From: Candidatus Zixiibacteriota bacterium
Lineage (GTDB): Bacteria > Zixibacteria > MSB-5A5 > JAABVY01
NCBI GenBank assembly: GCA_014730285.1
Contig: WJIM01000206.1
Span: 1 to 15,889, forward strand
Length of the DNA stretch: 15,889 nucleotides
Reading direction: 5' to 3'
Shown here: piece after piece, positions 7,762-14,957 of the stretch
How the letters are laid out: each line of letters begins with the position of its first letter
How positions within the stretch are numbered: the first letter of the stretch is position 1
Made by a program: the position numbers and the translations under genes
Notes under the pieces: generated by a model
The model's input: only the letters and a program-made list of their open reading frames with translations
Told to the model about the DNA's origin: nothing
Database searches by the model: none

Positions 7762-9828
7762 CTATTCGCTCTGATCGTCCCCGGAGCTGGTTGTGCGCAG
7801 AATGTCGATTGATTTTCTTATCTGATCCTGTTCAAATGGCTTAGTCAAAACAGCATCAACCCCCATCGATTCCAGGCTCCGGCAATCATCCGCAGTTGCT
7901 AATGAACACTGTAGACAGGTCATTATTTCCGGCCGATTGGCCTTTATCATCTGGAAATATTCAATCGGGTCTACATCGCCGGCATCATCATCCATAATTA
8001 CAAGGTCCGGCTTTTCCTCGGCAATAAAGCTGTCAGCCGATCCGAGTGATTTGACGGCCTTCACACGCAGCTCCATCTTCTCTAGTATCTTCGAAAGCAG
8101 GTTGCGACGCATGCGATTCTGATCGACGACAACGACATTTTTTATAAACCGGTGGGAAGCATCACTTCTCGTAGAGTGGGTTTTCTCAGGTTTTAAGGGA
8201 AGTTTGATCGTTACGATTGTGCCCTTGTCAGGGATGCTATCTACCTCCAGTTTTCCCGAGTGCTCCTTGATAATACGGTAACTGACTGCAAGCCCCAGGC
8301 CTGTGCCGCTGCTTTTGGTGGTGTAGAACGGATTGAATAATCTCGGTATTGCATCTCTGTCAATACCCTTACCTTCATCCTTCACGGTGATTATCGCCAT
8401 ACCATCTTCAGCATAAGCTCTGATCGAAATCTCACCGCCTTTTTCCTCCTCAGCCTCGACAGCATTCATGAGAATATTAATCAATGCCTCTTTGATTTTT
8501 TTGCGGAAGCCTTTGATCACAACCTGGGTATCGACATTGACATTAAATTCAACTGCCCCGTGACCAATCGCTTTCCAGCGAGGCATAGAAAGCTCGATAA
8601 TCTCCTCGATCAAACCCTTAAGCTGAATCTGATCCGGATCATCATCCGGTTTTAGGCGGGCATATTTCTGAAGCTCGGCGATCTGCTCCGAGGCCTTGGT
8701 AGAGGCATTCAATATTATATCCAGACCTTTTTTGGCATTTTCCAGCTTGATAACATCCCCGCTGAACTGGCGCAGAAGCTGAGCGCGTCCCATGACCAAA
8801 GCCAGTTGATTATTAAGTGCATGCAGAACGCCGCGCGTTATATCAATGAAGTTGCGGGATTTTTCCAGTTGCATGAAATGCTTTTTGGCGTTGTGATAAT
8901 CATCCATCAACTGATGCAGGCGATGATATTTCAGCGCTGATTTTAGCCCGTCTCCGATAATATTGCAAATCCCGGAGAGCAGTTTCACGCTGTCCTGGTC
9001 ATAGGCGTTAGCATCCCTCGAAGCCAGATTCAGGCTGGCAAGAAGCTCAGCGCCGTCATAAATCGGACTGAACAGATAAGACTGATATCCCATTCGGATA
9101 AGGCGCTGAGCAACCATACCCTGTCCTAATTCCTTGGTCGATGTTATCAGGCCTCTTCGTCTGACAATCAGTCTGGCCAGGCTGGTCTCATTGAGCTTGA
9201 TAAACTGCTTTTTAAAACTGCAGGTGTCGTTTGTATCATCGTACTCTGCCTCGAGGCGGAAAGAGTCGAATTCCGGATGATAGGTTACCAGAGAAAAACG
9301 GTGAAAACCGATTAATTTTTTTAGCTCATCCACGATTTCCGGAAAGATTATTTCTATCTCAACACTCGAGAGCACAAGCCGGCTTAAACGGTTGAGCACA
9401 TTCAGGTAATTCGTATGGGAACGGATTATTTTACTCAGATAAGACTGGATGTATTTCGTTAATTCTGAAAAATCATCGTTTGCCGATGAAAATCCGTTAA
9501 ACCCATTGGCAAACTGCAATCTTAATGCCAGATCATGATCCTCAAAAGGAAGGATCATAACATTGTCATTCAGCCCGGCTGTATTTATAATCTCCTGCCA
9601 TTCCTGTCTGCCGACATAAGCACACTCCCGCAGGGGCGGACTGAAATCCATATCCTCAAAGATCTCGGCATAGGGAGAATCGTTTGGCATCAGGAAATAG
9701 CCGCTCTTCAGAACATTCTTAAAATAATTATTGACTAAGTGGCTGATAGTTTCGTTTTCCGCTCCCCCCGGCACAACGAAATCATCGATATCTTTTGATT
9801 TCAACTTACTGTCGGTATTCAATGTCAT
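7762..9828 (-). CDS. Soluble GAF-histidine kinase with C-terminal receiver domain (hybrid kinase)
   Basis: The protein has 688 residues and no membrane segment. Residues 1-150 are not recognised. A GAF domain spans about 152-297. The dimerisation helix has His336 in RGVLHALNNQLALVMG, of the type seen in kinases with an LxHxLNN motif. The ATPase domain shows the N box (ALINILMNAVEAEE, Asn455), DEGKGID (Asp484), NPFYTTK and GTGLGLAVSY (508-517). A receiver fills about 563-680, with Asp569, probable phosphoacceptor Asp613 (VIMDDD) and Lys663 (LTKPF). The receiver is atypical: the first acidic pair is Asp-Gln, and the usual MP after the acceptor is missing. No DNA-binding output domain follows, so the signal must pass to another protein. 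ATG at 9828 overlaps the TGA of the upstream membrane sensor (ATGA), so the two are translationally coupled and probably act together. Confidence 0.92.
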   Translation of the reverse strand: MTLNTDSKLKSKDIDDFVVPGGAENETISHLVNNYFKNVLKSGYFLMPNDSPYAEIFEDMDFSPPLRECAYVGRQEWQEIINTAGLNDNVMILPFEDHDLALRLQFANGFNGFSSANDDFSELTKYIQSYLSKIIRSHTNYLNVLNRLSRLVLSSVEIEIIFPEIVDELKKLIGFHRFSLVTYHPEFDSFRLEAEYDDTNDTCSFKKQFIKLNETSLARLIVRRRGLITSTKELGQGMVAQRLIRMGYQSYLFSPIYDGAELLASLNLASRDANAYDQDSVKLLSGICNIIGDGLKSALKYHRLHQLMDDYHNAKKHFMQLEKSRNFIDITRGVLHALNNQLALVMGRAQLLRQFSGDVIKLENAKKGLDIILNASTKASEQIAELQKYARLKPDDDPDQIQLKGLIEEIIELSMPRWKAIGHGAVEFNVNVDTQVVIKGFRKKIKEALINILMNAVEAEEEKGGEISIRAYAEDGMAIITVKDEGKGIDRDAIPRLFNPFYTTKSSGTGLGLAVSYRIIKEHSGKLEVDSIPDKGTIVTIKLPLKPEKTHSTRSDASHRFIKNVVVVDQNRMRRNLLSKILEKMELRVKAVKSLGSADSFIAEEKPDLVIMDDDAGDVDPIEYFQMIKANRPEIMTCLQCSLATADDCRSLESMGVDAVLTKPFEQDQIRKSIDILRTTSSGDDQSE

Positions 9829-11876
9829 ACTGTCTTTTCCTGCAGGATGCTTTGCTTTAGTTCACCGAATTTTCTTAATTCATTTGCAATACTCTCCGCC
9901 CCGCTCAATATGATTTCGTTATAACGCACCATTTCCCTGGCATCCTCCGGCATCTTGCGACGCATCAATTCAGCAGCCCCCAGAACACCGGTTAGTTTCG
10001 AGGATATCCGTGAGGGAAGATCGGGATAGGTATCATATATCTGAGATTTCATTTCGATTTTCTTAAAGTCCGCATTTACTCTGTTCAAATCGCGGGTTTT
10101 GCTGTTGATATCATAAACCATAGCAGAGATTGTTGAGATTATCTGAGAGTACAGAAGCTCCTGATGTCCCAGGGAGCGCCTCTCCCAGTTGCGTTCCTCG
10201 CCCACCGATACTATACCGCTTATGCGGTTCTGGAGACGCATGGGCGAGAGAATCGCGGATTTTATGCCCGGCAGACCCATGACTTCGATCTCTGATTTCC
10301 CCATATTGTTATCGGGATTGGTTTGATTCACAATTATAGCTTTGCCCATATTGATTGCCGTCTTATGGCGCGGCATCAGTTCCAGCTCGACTTCATTATC
10401 CCGGGATGATATTTTGTCCGGGCGGTTGTGAAGTGAATAGTAACCGATTGAACGAAGGCGGTTCGTGGGCTTGTCGTAGCCCCAGATACGGCACATTGTG
10501 GCCGGAAGCGTCTCCGCCAGAATCCGTGCCGATCGGTCAAAAAAGCCTTTGAGACCGGGACTGTTCTCGAGCCCGAAGGTCAGGTTGAAGCTTGAAACGA
10601 CCTGTTTCTTGAGTGTATTCATCATACTGTTGACATTATTTAATTCTATCATGCGGCAGAACGGCGCATTCAGGAACCCAAGATCGGATTGATCCAGATG
10701 GTTAAATGATTTCGGCTTGACCGCGGCCAATGTGACCACCGCCACGGCCTGCCCGGAATCATTGCAAATCGGATAAATCAGGCGCGAAGAGAATCCGCTC
10801 TTGTAGAGATGATAATCGTCGCGGTAAAAATCCGACTCAAGCGTATTGGCCACAAGCATTTGTTTTTCGGCAGCGGCTTTCATGGCCGCAGTCTGTTTTA
10901 ACGGGTAACATATCCCCCGCTCGATAAGGCTGCCGCCGACATCGGCATAGGTGTAGCGGTACATATTCTGAATAGCGGAATCGAGTACTGCAATCGAGAT
11001 ATAATCGAATTTTACTTTGTCGTAAATTATCGGGTGAACCTGTTGAAGATAGGTTGCTATATCGGTATCCCTGTCATTGAGCTCGTACAATCTATTTTGG
11101 CGGTCGGCAATCTCAAGACGCGCCGCTATCTCATCATTACGAGCAGCATTCTCAAGTTTGCTTATGAGCACGGATTGCAGAATATCCTGATGTTCTGGCT
11201 TGTGCAGAAGCCGTTGCGATTTGGGAACACAGAAAGCAAGCTGATATTCCTCGGGCAATGAGCTTTCCAGATGCAGACGGATTTGCTTGTGTTTGCGGCA
11301 GTGATTATTTTTTTCGACGAGATTTAAACCATCATCGAGTTCTTTGTATTCAAAATCATCGCCCACATCCAGATCACTTTGTATTCCAAATGCCGCAATC
11401 CGGCGCTGCCTGTTGTCCTCGACAGCTTTTATTTGATAATAATCGGCTTGAAGAGCACGTGCCAGCGCTTCCGCGACATCACTGACAAATGAGACTTTTC
11501 CCCTGTCCAGAGGCACTCGGGCGACCTCGCCCATCAGGTCGGCAAATGTTACTGACCTCTTTCTGAACCAGCCATTTTTGCGCATTTCCGGCCAATCAAC
11601 CAAAAAAGTTATAACCAAAATCAAAATCGCGCCCATCAACATTGCAGTGGTTAAAGATTCCAGAGCAATGGTGATGCTCCTGTTGGCCTCGGCATTCACC
11701 GCCGGCATATTCTGCACAAAATTAAGTGCAGACCAGAGAATCAGCAAAATCAAACCGGGCGCAATTTTTCCATGCCCCGACTCCGAGTCCGGCAAAATTA
11801 CCGCTTTATGGCGATTCCACAGCCATAATGCAAATATCATTAAAACTGTTACCAAGGCCCAAAATAAATCATTCAT
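9825..11876 (-). CDS. Membrane-bound triple-GAF sensor with a histidine-less kinase-like dimerisation hairpin
   Basis: The protein has 683 residues. Three membrane segments (about 5-22, 39-57, 68-93) anchor it, and the rest is cytoplasmic. Three GAF-like regions can be made out at about 112-245, 265-412 and 443-590; the third, ending in AILSPMRLQNRISGIVSVG, is the clearest. The last 60 residues (SRISSKLTGVLGAAELM ... EIILSGAESIANELRKFGELK) align with the dimerisation hairpin of the kinase encoded next, including G-x-A-x-L and IIL motifs, but Ser622 stands where that kinase has His336 and no ATPase domain follows. It is therefore probably a sensory partner or pseudokinase subunit. ATG at 11876 has AAGG 7 bases upstream. 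The gap 11877-11996 upstream is AT-rich and contains TTGACA (11963-11958) without a good -10 box. Confidence 0.85.
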   Translation of the reverse strand: MNDLFWALVTVLMIFALWLWNRHKAVILPDSESGHGKIAPGLILLILWSALNFVQNMPAVNAEANRSITIALESLTTAMLMGAILILVITFLVDWPEMRKNGWFRKRSVTFADLMGEVARVPLDRGKVSFVSDVAEALARALQADYYQIKAVEDNRQRRIAAFGIQSDLDVGDDFEYKELDDGLNLVEKNNHCRKHKQIRLHLESSLPEEYQLAFCVPKSQRLLHKPEHQDILQSVLISKLENAARNDEIAARLEIADRQNRLYELNDRDTDIATYLQQVHPIIYDKVKFDYISIAVLDSAIQNMYRYTYADVGGSLIERGICYPLKQTAAMKAAAEKQMLVANTLESDFYRDDYHLYKSGFSSRLIYPICNDSGQAVAVVTLAAVKPKSFNHLDQSDLGFLNAPFCRMIELNNVNSMMNTLKKQVVSSFNLTFGLENSPGLKGFFDRSARILAETLPATMCRIWGYDKPTNRLRSIGYYSLHNRPDKISSRDNEVELELMPRHKTAINMGKAIIVNQTNPDNNMGKSEIEVMGLPGIKSAILSPMRLQNRISGIVSVGEERNWERRSLGHQELLYSQIISTISAMVYDINSKTRDLNRVNADFKKIEMKSQIYDTYPDLPSRISSKLTGVLGAAELMRRKMPEDAREMVRYNEIILSGAESIANELRKFGELKQSILQEKTV

Positions 11877-11996
11877 ACGCAGCCCTTCAAACTCTGCCCC
11901 GCTTATAAGAAATATCGGATGATTGCGGTTTCAGTTGAGGGATAATTATGATTTTGATGTCAATTAAGCTCTTATTTTGCTTTTAATTAGAGGAAT

Positions 11997-12647
11997 TTAG
12001 AGGGCGTCTATCTTGCGGGTATTCTTAAAATGCAGTTTGGCAACTAATTTCAGTTTATCGTGACCGAATTTATCGACAAAATTCTTTCCGGCCTGATCGA
12101 CCAGATTCGAAGCTCCTTTCGGGAATTTAATGCCGTATTGAGAGGATAATCGATTCAGATAATTCAAAAATGCCCCTCGCGCCAGGACCGAGGCTGCCGC
12201 CACGGCCAGAAATCTTTCGGCCCGCGGAGTCTGCTGAAGTTGTATGTTCTTACCTTTTTTCATAAGCGAATTTTTGATCAGCGATTCATCCCCGAACTGA
12301 TCCGAAATTGCCGCTCCGCAGTCATGCAGCTCCAGGATATTCTCGATCACACGGGCATGCCCCCAGGCCAAAAGCTTATTCAGATTCTTCATTTTGGTAT
12401 ACAGCTCGTTATACTTCTCCGGGCCGATCACTACCGCCGAGGTGTGGGACAATTTCTTGATCTCTTCTGAGAGTGATATAGCGCGATTGTCGGAAATTCG
12501 CTTGGATTCGAGAATATTGAGCTTTTCGAGGTGCGCCTGATTTCCCGGACCGATATATACTCCGGCGATCACCAGCGGTCCGAAATAATCCCCCTTGCCG
12601 GACTCATCGGTGCCGATATACTCGTCGGGAGCCTCGATATCAATCAA
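11997..12647 (-). CDS. rnhC: Ribonuclease HIII-type enzyme, short form
   Basis: This 216-residue protein cleaves the RNA strand of RNA-DNA hybrids. The start of the fold, YIGTDESGKGDYFGPLVIAG (10-29), is characteristic of RNase HIII, and Asp14-Glu15 are the first catalytic pair. Asp116 in AISDQFGD is a likely third acidic residue. AVAAASVLAR (148-157) is the conserved RNase HII/HIII helix, and KFPKGAS lies further on. Typical RNase HIII has about 300 residues with an N-terminal TBP-like domain; here that domain is absent. The start is inferred to be TTG at 12647, directly after the TAA of efp and in the same frame, with GGAG (12660-12657) 9 bases upstream. No other in-frame start exists before the catalytic motif. 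RNase HII is the alternative name, but GKGDYFGP favours HIII. Confidence 0.88.
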   Translation of the reverse strand: MIDIEAPDEYIGTDESGKGDYFGPLVIAGVYIGPGNQAHLEKLNILESKRISDNRAISLSEEIKKLSHTSAVVIGPEKYNELYTKMKNLNKLLAWGHARVIENILELHDCGAAISDQFGDESLIKNSLMKKGKNIQLQQTPRAERFLAVAAASVLARGAFLNYLNRLSSQYGIKFPKGASNLVDQAGKNFVDKFGHDKLKLVAKLHFKNTRKIDAL

Positions 12648-13205
12648 TTACATGCGCTCCAGATACTTGCCATCACGGGTATCGATCTTGATCTTATCCC
12701 CTTCTTTGATGAAAATCGGGACCTTGACCTCGAGGCCGGTCTCGAGCTTGGCGCCTTTCATAACGTTGGAGACACGGTCTCCCTTGACCGCCGGCTCCGA
12801 TTCGATCACCTCCAGCACAACCGAGGTTGGAAGGTTGATATTTAAGGCATTACCATGGTAGAAAAGAATTTCGTATTCATGATTCTCGAGCAGATACCAT
12901 TTATCATCCCCGATAGCCTCAATCGGAATCGGAATTTGGTCATAAGTATCGGTATCCATAAAATAGTAGCTCTCGGGATCGGAATACATATACTGCATGT
13001 CCCGCGTCTCGAACGGCGGCTCCTCGAATTTGGTTCCGGATGAGAATGATTTCTCGAGTACCTGCCCGGTTTGCAGGTGTTTCAGCTTGGTGGTAACATT
13101 AGCGCGTCTCTGCGCTGTACGGGCATTTTGAAAATCCATTATTATATAGGGTTCGCCATCTATTTCAATTTTCATACCTTTGAAAAAATCAGTTGTATCG
13201 ATCAT
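12648..13205 (-). CDS. efp: Elongation factor P with atypical tip loop
   Basis: EF-P binds ribosomes stalled at consecutive prolines and promotes peptide bond formation. The 185-residue protein matches the usual three-barrel length: MIDTTDFFKGMKIEIDGEPY opens domain I, TKLKHLQTGQVLEKSF follows the tip loop, and VKVPIFIKEGDKIKIDTRDGKYLERM is the typical C-terminus. The frame is open up to 13430, but the start is set at 13205 because AGGAG (13220-13216) lies 10 bases upstream, the family N-terminus begins there, and a good promoter lies within the longer frame. By ungapped alignment from GEPY to the LTG/QTG motif, the lysine modified in E. coli (Lys34) corresponds to Gln32, followed by Arg33-Arg34. 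It is the first gene of a pair with rnhC. Confidence 0.95.
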   Translation of the reverse strand: MIDTTDFFKGMKIEIDGEPYIIMDFQNARTAQRRANVTTKLKHLQTGQVLEKSFSSGTKFEEPPFETRDMQYMYSDPESYYFMDTDTYDQIPIPIEAIGDDKWYLLENHEYEILFYHGNALNINLPTSVVLEVIESEPAVKGDRVSNVMKGAKLETGLEVKVPIFIKEGDKIKIDTRDGKYLERM

Positions 13206-13239
13206 AGAAAACTCGCTCCTCTCGAAAAATTTCAGGATA

Positions 13240-13268
13240 TATATATTATTTTCACCCTCTTTTGGCAA
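13240..13268 (-). promoter_or_regulatory. Likely sigma-70-type promoter for efp-rnhC
   Basis: On the minus strand TTGCCA (13268-13263) and TATATA (13245-13240) are spaced by 17 bases. Transcription would begin near 13233 and give a leader of about 28 bases before the efp ATG. The placement supports the short efp start over the longer open frame. Confidence 0.55.
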
Positions 13269-13289
13269 GCGGGAAATCGGGAATAATTG

Positions 13290-13560
13290 CAGGGTGGTGT
13301 GCCCCCCGGGGATGTGCCGCCGGGAACCCATTCCCGGCGGGATGTTAATTAACCTCTTAAATAGGATGGCCTGCTCAAATTCCTTTTGGGCAGGTATATT
13401 CTCGGGTAGAGCAGAATCGAAACTGAGCAACGCGGGGTGGAGTGATTCTGCCTATCCCCAGGAGCCAGGTTAGGGAACCAGGCACCCACGTGAACTAAAT
13501 CCCATCGCTTCGCAGAGTGGAGAATGCAAACATCCAAAAAATCCCGGGAATTCCTCCCCT
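13290..13560. repeat. Palindrome-rich noncoding segment, possibly a dispersed intergenic element
   Basis: The long gene-free stretch 13206-13682 contains this block of dense dyad symmetry. A perfect 10-base stem with a 4-base loop lies at 13317-13340 (CCGCCGGGAA / TTCCCGGCGG). An 8-base stem with one mismatch lies at 13464-13483 (GCCAGGTT / AACCAGGC). Perfect 8-base arms GCAGAATC / GATTCTGC lie at 13411-13418 and 13444-13451. CCCCGGGG (13304-13311), GTTAATTAAC (13344-13353) and GGAATTCC (13547-13554) are self-complementary. It is more GC-rich than the flanks, and the one open frame in it resembles no known protein. The look is that of a REP- or MITE-like intergenic element, but copy number cannot be judged from one window. 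Confidence 0.4.
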
Positions 13561-13596
13561 CTCCGGGTGTATAATATTAAGCCCCTTGCAGGCTAT

Positions 13597-13615
13597 AATC
13601 CCGAAGGGGATTTTT
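13597..13615 (+). terminator. Terminator-like hairpin with T run
   Basis: AATCCC (13597-13602), loop GAAG and GGGATT (13607-13612) form a 6-base stem running into five T (13611-13615). A larger alternative stem uses CCCCTT (13582-13587) with AAGGGG (13604-13609). It is oriented to end plus-strand transcription, although no plus-strand gene lies before it in this gap. It could end a small RNA or act as a leader attenuator of the downstream genes. Confidence 0.4.
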
Positions 13616-13616
13616 G

Positions 13617-13644
13617 TTGCATTTTCATTGAGTTTGGCTATATT
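13617..13644 (+). promoter_or_regulatory. Possible promoter for the cobalamin-binding protein gene
   Basis: TTGCAT (13617-13622) and TATATT (13639-13644) are spaced by 16 bases, just after the terminator-like hairpin and about 40 bases before the start codon. The -10 box is good and the -35 box is poor. Two exact TATAAT boxes (13570-13575, 13594-13599) lie upstream without convincing -35 boxes. Confidence 0.3.
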
Positions 13645-13682
13645 CGTAGGCTAACTGTAAGTGTACAAACAATAAGGAGAAT

Positions 13683-14102
13683 ATGGAAAGAAAGATACGA
13701 GTTCTGCTGGCAAAACCCGGACTTGACGGGCATGACCGCGGAATCAAGGTTATTGCCTCGGCCCTGCGTGATGCGGGTATGGAGGTGATTTATACCGGTC
13801 TGCGCCAGACGCCTACCATGATCGTGGAAGCTGCCGTTCAGGAGGATGTCGACTGCGTGGGTATCTCAATTCTTTCCGGCGCTCACATGACCCTCTTCCC
13901 CGCTATCAAACAAAAGCTGGAGGAAAAAGGAGCCGAGGATATCATACTTTTCGGCGGCGGGATTATTCCCGAGGATGATATCGAAGCGCTGGAAGCTAAA
14001 GGTATCGACAAACTTTTCGGCCCGGGTACACCTACCGAGAATATCATCAATTTCATAGAAGATGCGATAGCAGGCAGGGATAAAAAAGAGGAAATCTTGT
14101 AG
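13683..14102 (+). CDS. Standalone cobalamin-binding domain protein (methylmalonyl-CoA mutase small subunit type)
   Basis: The 139-residue protein is the size of the B12-binding C-terminal domain of methylmalonyl-CoA mutase. It has the DxHxxG signature as Asp15-Gly-His17-Asp-Arg-Gly20, where His17 is the expected lower cobalt ligand. The SxL motif is Ser62-Ile-Leu64 and the glycine-rich FGGGIIP turn lies at 90-96. KPGLDGHDRG and ARD-like spacing match the mutase family rather than methionine synthase. The substrate-binding TIM-barrel subunit is not in the window, so the split enzyme must be completed from elsewhere; members of this type also pair with isobutyryl- or ethylmalonyl-CoA mutase large subunits. 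AAGGAG (13674-13679) sits only 3 bases before ATG, a short spacing. It leads a plus-strand run with a secreted protein and an acyl-CoA dehydrogenase. Confidence 0.93.
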   Translation: MERKIRVLLAKPGLDGHDRGIKVIASALRDAGMEVIYTGLRQTPTMIVEAAVQEDVDCVGISILSGAHMTLFPAIKQKLEEKGAEDIILFGGGIIPEDDIEALEAKGIDKLFGPGTPTENIINFIEDAIAGRDKKEEIL

Positions 14103-14124
14103 TCTAAAGTTGGAGGGTTCTATT

Positions 14125-14898
14125 ATGAAACCGCTCAATTCAAAATTAATGATCTTATCGATTTTCGCATTTATAGCTTTGATGGCACTTCCATCTATAC
14201 TAACCGCTGAGGAATTCGAGGAACGCGAGCCGGAAGAAATCTGGCTGACGGAGGAAGATGTCGATACGGCCTACGAAATTGTTAAGCTTTTGAGTGTTAA
14301 GAACACCGGCACCCCAGAGGAAAACCGCGAGGAGAATCTGGAAGATCTTTCCAAGATCGCTTCCAAGATGGATGCGCATGCTGTTGTCTATATTACTCAT
14401 AATACCCCCGCCGGTGAAAAAGACGCTCTGATTACAAATGGGGTGGCTGTGAAATATCTAACCCCAAAGGAAATCGAAAAGAGAAATAAGAAGGCCAAAA
14501 AGCCGCCCAAGCTGGAGAAAGAAAGCCCCCTCGATCCTGAACCGATTCTGATCGAATACAAGGATGTCGACTTCCCCTATAAAATCCTGGGTATTCTGGA
14601 AATCCATACCGGGCCGACCGAAAACAATTTCTCCTCGCAGGCCATGGACTTCCGCATGATCGATGATGCCTCTCGTTACGGCGCCGACGGGCTTATCTGG
14701 GTTAATTATCAGCGTGCCGGCTCCGAAGTTACCGCCGGTCTTGGCATTATGATCAAGGCCTTCGATAGCTGGGAGACTGTGGAAGAGGTCAAGGCCAAGG
14801 ATGTTGAGATGATGAAGGCGCGCCAGAAGGCAATGGAGGAAGCGGCCAAAGAAAAAGAGGCCAAAGAAGAGGCGGAACCTTCAGAGTCCGCAGAGTAG
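14125..14898 (+). CDS. Secreted protein of unknown function with an internally duplicated domain
   Basis: The 257-residue protein has a signal peptide (1-28, cleavage likely after ILTA) and no lipobox Cys. Two similar units follow. Unit one (45-112) has DVDTAYEIVKLLSV, then SKIASKMDAHAVVYI, then GVAVKYL. Unit two (147-213) has DVDFPYKILGILEI, then IDDASRYGADGLIWV, then GLGIMIKAF. Each reads as strand, helix ending in GAD/DAH, and two strands, a plan that recalls small envelope domains of the YbjQ/RcsF/DUF4156 kind; that resemblance is inference. A Lys-rich linker (114-132) joins them, and the C-terminus (214-257) is a charged Glu/Lys/Ala helix. ATG at 14125 is preferred over an in-frame TTG at 14110 because GGAGGG (14112-14117) precedes it by 7 bases. 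It starts 22 bases after the cobalamin-binding gene, so the two are probably co-transcribed. Confidence 0.8.
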   Translation: MKPLNSKLMILSIFAFIALMALPSILTAEEFEEREPEEIWLTEEDVDTAYEIVKLLSVKNTGTPEENREENLEDLSKIASKMDAHAVVYITHNTPAGEKDALITNGVAVKYLTPKEIEKRNKKAKKPPKLEKESPLDPEPILIEYKDVDFPYKILGILEIHTGPTENNFSSQAMDFRMIDDASRYGADGLIWVNYQRAGSEVTAGLGIMIKAFDSWETVEEVKAKDVEMMKARQKAMEEAAKEKEAKEEAEPSESAE

Positions 14899-14957
14899 TT
14901 ATAAGATAAGAATTGTCTTTTGAAATCATAATAAATAAGAGGTCAAGGAGGAATTGA

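Noticed and set aside
11955..11994. Hairpin after rnhC (AATTAAGC / GCTTTTAATT)
   Set aside because: The arms are imperfect, AT-rich and without a T run, so it is not a convincing terminator.
13206..13430. Longer efp reading frame starting at 13430
   Set aside because: The extra 75 residues look unlike EF-P, span the palindromic segment and the likely efp promoter, and the ribosome site is at 13220-13216.
13455..13490. Possible cobalamin riboswitch before the B12-binding gene
   Set aside because: The AGCCAGG...ACCAGGC stretch faintly recalls a B12 box, but the consensus box and the other conserved riboswitch blocks are missing in either orientation.
13349..13537. 62-codon minus-strand open frame in the divergent gap
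   Set aside because: It lies wholly in the palindrome-rich segment, has no ribosome site and shows no protein-like pattern.
14110..14124. TTG start five codons upstream in the secreted protein gene
   Set aside because: The GGAGGG ribosome site would fall inside the coding part; ATG at 14125 is correctly spaced and gives a cleaner signal peptide.
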